A DNA stretch of 64,000 bases from Paraburkholderia caribensis (GTDB lineage Bacteria; Pseudomonadota; Gammaproteobacteria; Burkholderiales; Burkholderiaceae), in contig NZ_CP026102.1 of assembly GCF_002902945.1 (NCBI RefSeq), positions 2,480,001 to 2,544,000 on the forward strand, written 5' to 3'. Numbering within the stretch: position 1 is the first letter of the stretch; each line of letters opens with the position of its first letter. Positions 63,937 to 64,000 of this stretch are shown here, in pieces. The notes beneath the pieces were generated by a model. The model was not told the DNA's origin. It saw only the letters and a program-made list of their open reading frames with translations, and ran no database searches. The position numbers and the translations under genes were made by a program.

Positions 63937-64000
63937 ATGGAACAGGCCTGGATTCCACTGCTGCTGTCGCTGAAAGTCGCGGGCTGGGCGACGGCGCTGA
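63937..64000 (+). CDS. modB: Molybdate ABC transporter permease, 5' end
   Basis: The first 21 codons before the window edge: MEQAWIPLLLSLKVAGWATA, the start of a ModB permease with its first membrane helix. It follows modA by 36 bp, as in the modABC operon. Confidence 0.85.
   Translation, partial: MEQAWIPLLLSLKVAGWATAL

Overview
The window reads as a piece of the main chromosome of a Paraburkholderia-like betaproteobacterium (Burkholderiaceae). The reasons are the high GC with strong third-position bias, the gene set (BPSS1780-family membrane protein, DUF3563 small protein, PHB-depolymerase-type esterase, split chromate transporter, H-NS-like protein with a short N-terminus) and the order of the core genes rpsU-yqeY-dnaG-rpoD and xseB-ispA-dxs. 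No plasmid, phage, transposase or CRISPR array was found.

Layout. 0.2-5.7 kb: an MFS transporter, then a minus-strand block of glycosyltransferases (one GT4, two tandem GT9, one uncertain). 5.8-11.3 kb: an LptD-like translocon with two small genes, and divergently a BamA-like protein; both look like accessory paralogues of outer-membrane biogenesis factors. 11.5-17.9 kb: an orphan type VI secretion cassette on the minus strand: vgrG, a cell-wall-degrading effector with a degenerate M23-like part and a GH19-like lytic domain, an overlapping secreted immunity candidate, a broken small gene, and a PAAR spike protein. 18.0-21.4 kb: BaeSR-like two-component system, with a divergent OmpR-type regulator that has lost its phospho-acceptor. 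21.4-28.3 kb: H-NS-like protein, small proteins, an unknown gene divergent from an HTH regulator, a DmdC-like acyl-CoA dehydrogenase, an AraC regulator and a SWIM zinc-finger protein.

28.5-36.7 kb: an unusual CAU-anticodon tRNA, the macromolecular synthesis operon (rpoD, dnaG, yqeY, rpsU), an HI0933-family flavoprotein and tsaD. 36.7-37.7 kb: a large composite palindromic repeat. 37.7-41.8 kb: folE2, dxs, ispA, xseB. 42-46.6 kb: Rieske oxygenase, sulfurtransferase, Tat-exported dienelactone hydrolase, type II NADH dehydrogenase. 46.9-50.3 kb: polA head-to-head with a LOG-family gene. 50.4-52.6 kb: a LysR regulator divergent from a two-gene chromate transporter. 52.6-53.4 kb: a second copy of the palindromic element. 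53.4-64 kb: AMP nucleosidase, DUF2782 protein, thrB, BPSS1780 protein, ohrR-ohr with a visible operator, photolyase, DUF3563 protein, PHB-depolymerase-like esterase, PAP2 phosphatase, and modA-modB behind a ModE-type operator.

The signals most worth following are the paired accessory LptD/BamA locus beside glycosyltransferases, the type VI cassette, the repeated palindromic element that sits both times between convergent genes with its core inverted, the CAU tRNA with a long variable arm, and the regulator that cannot be phosphorylated in the normal way.
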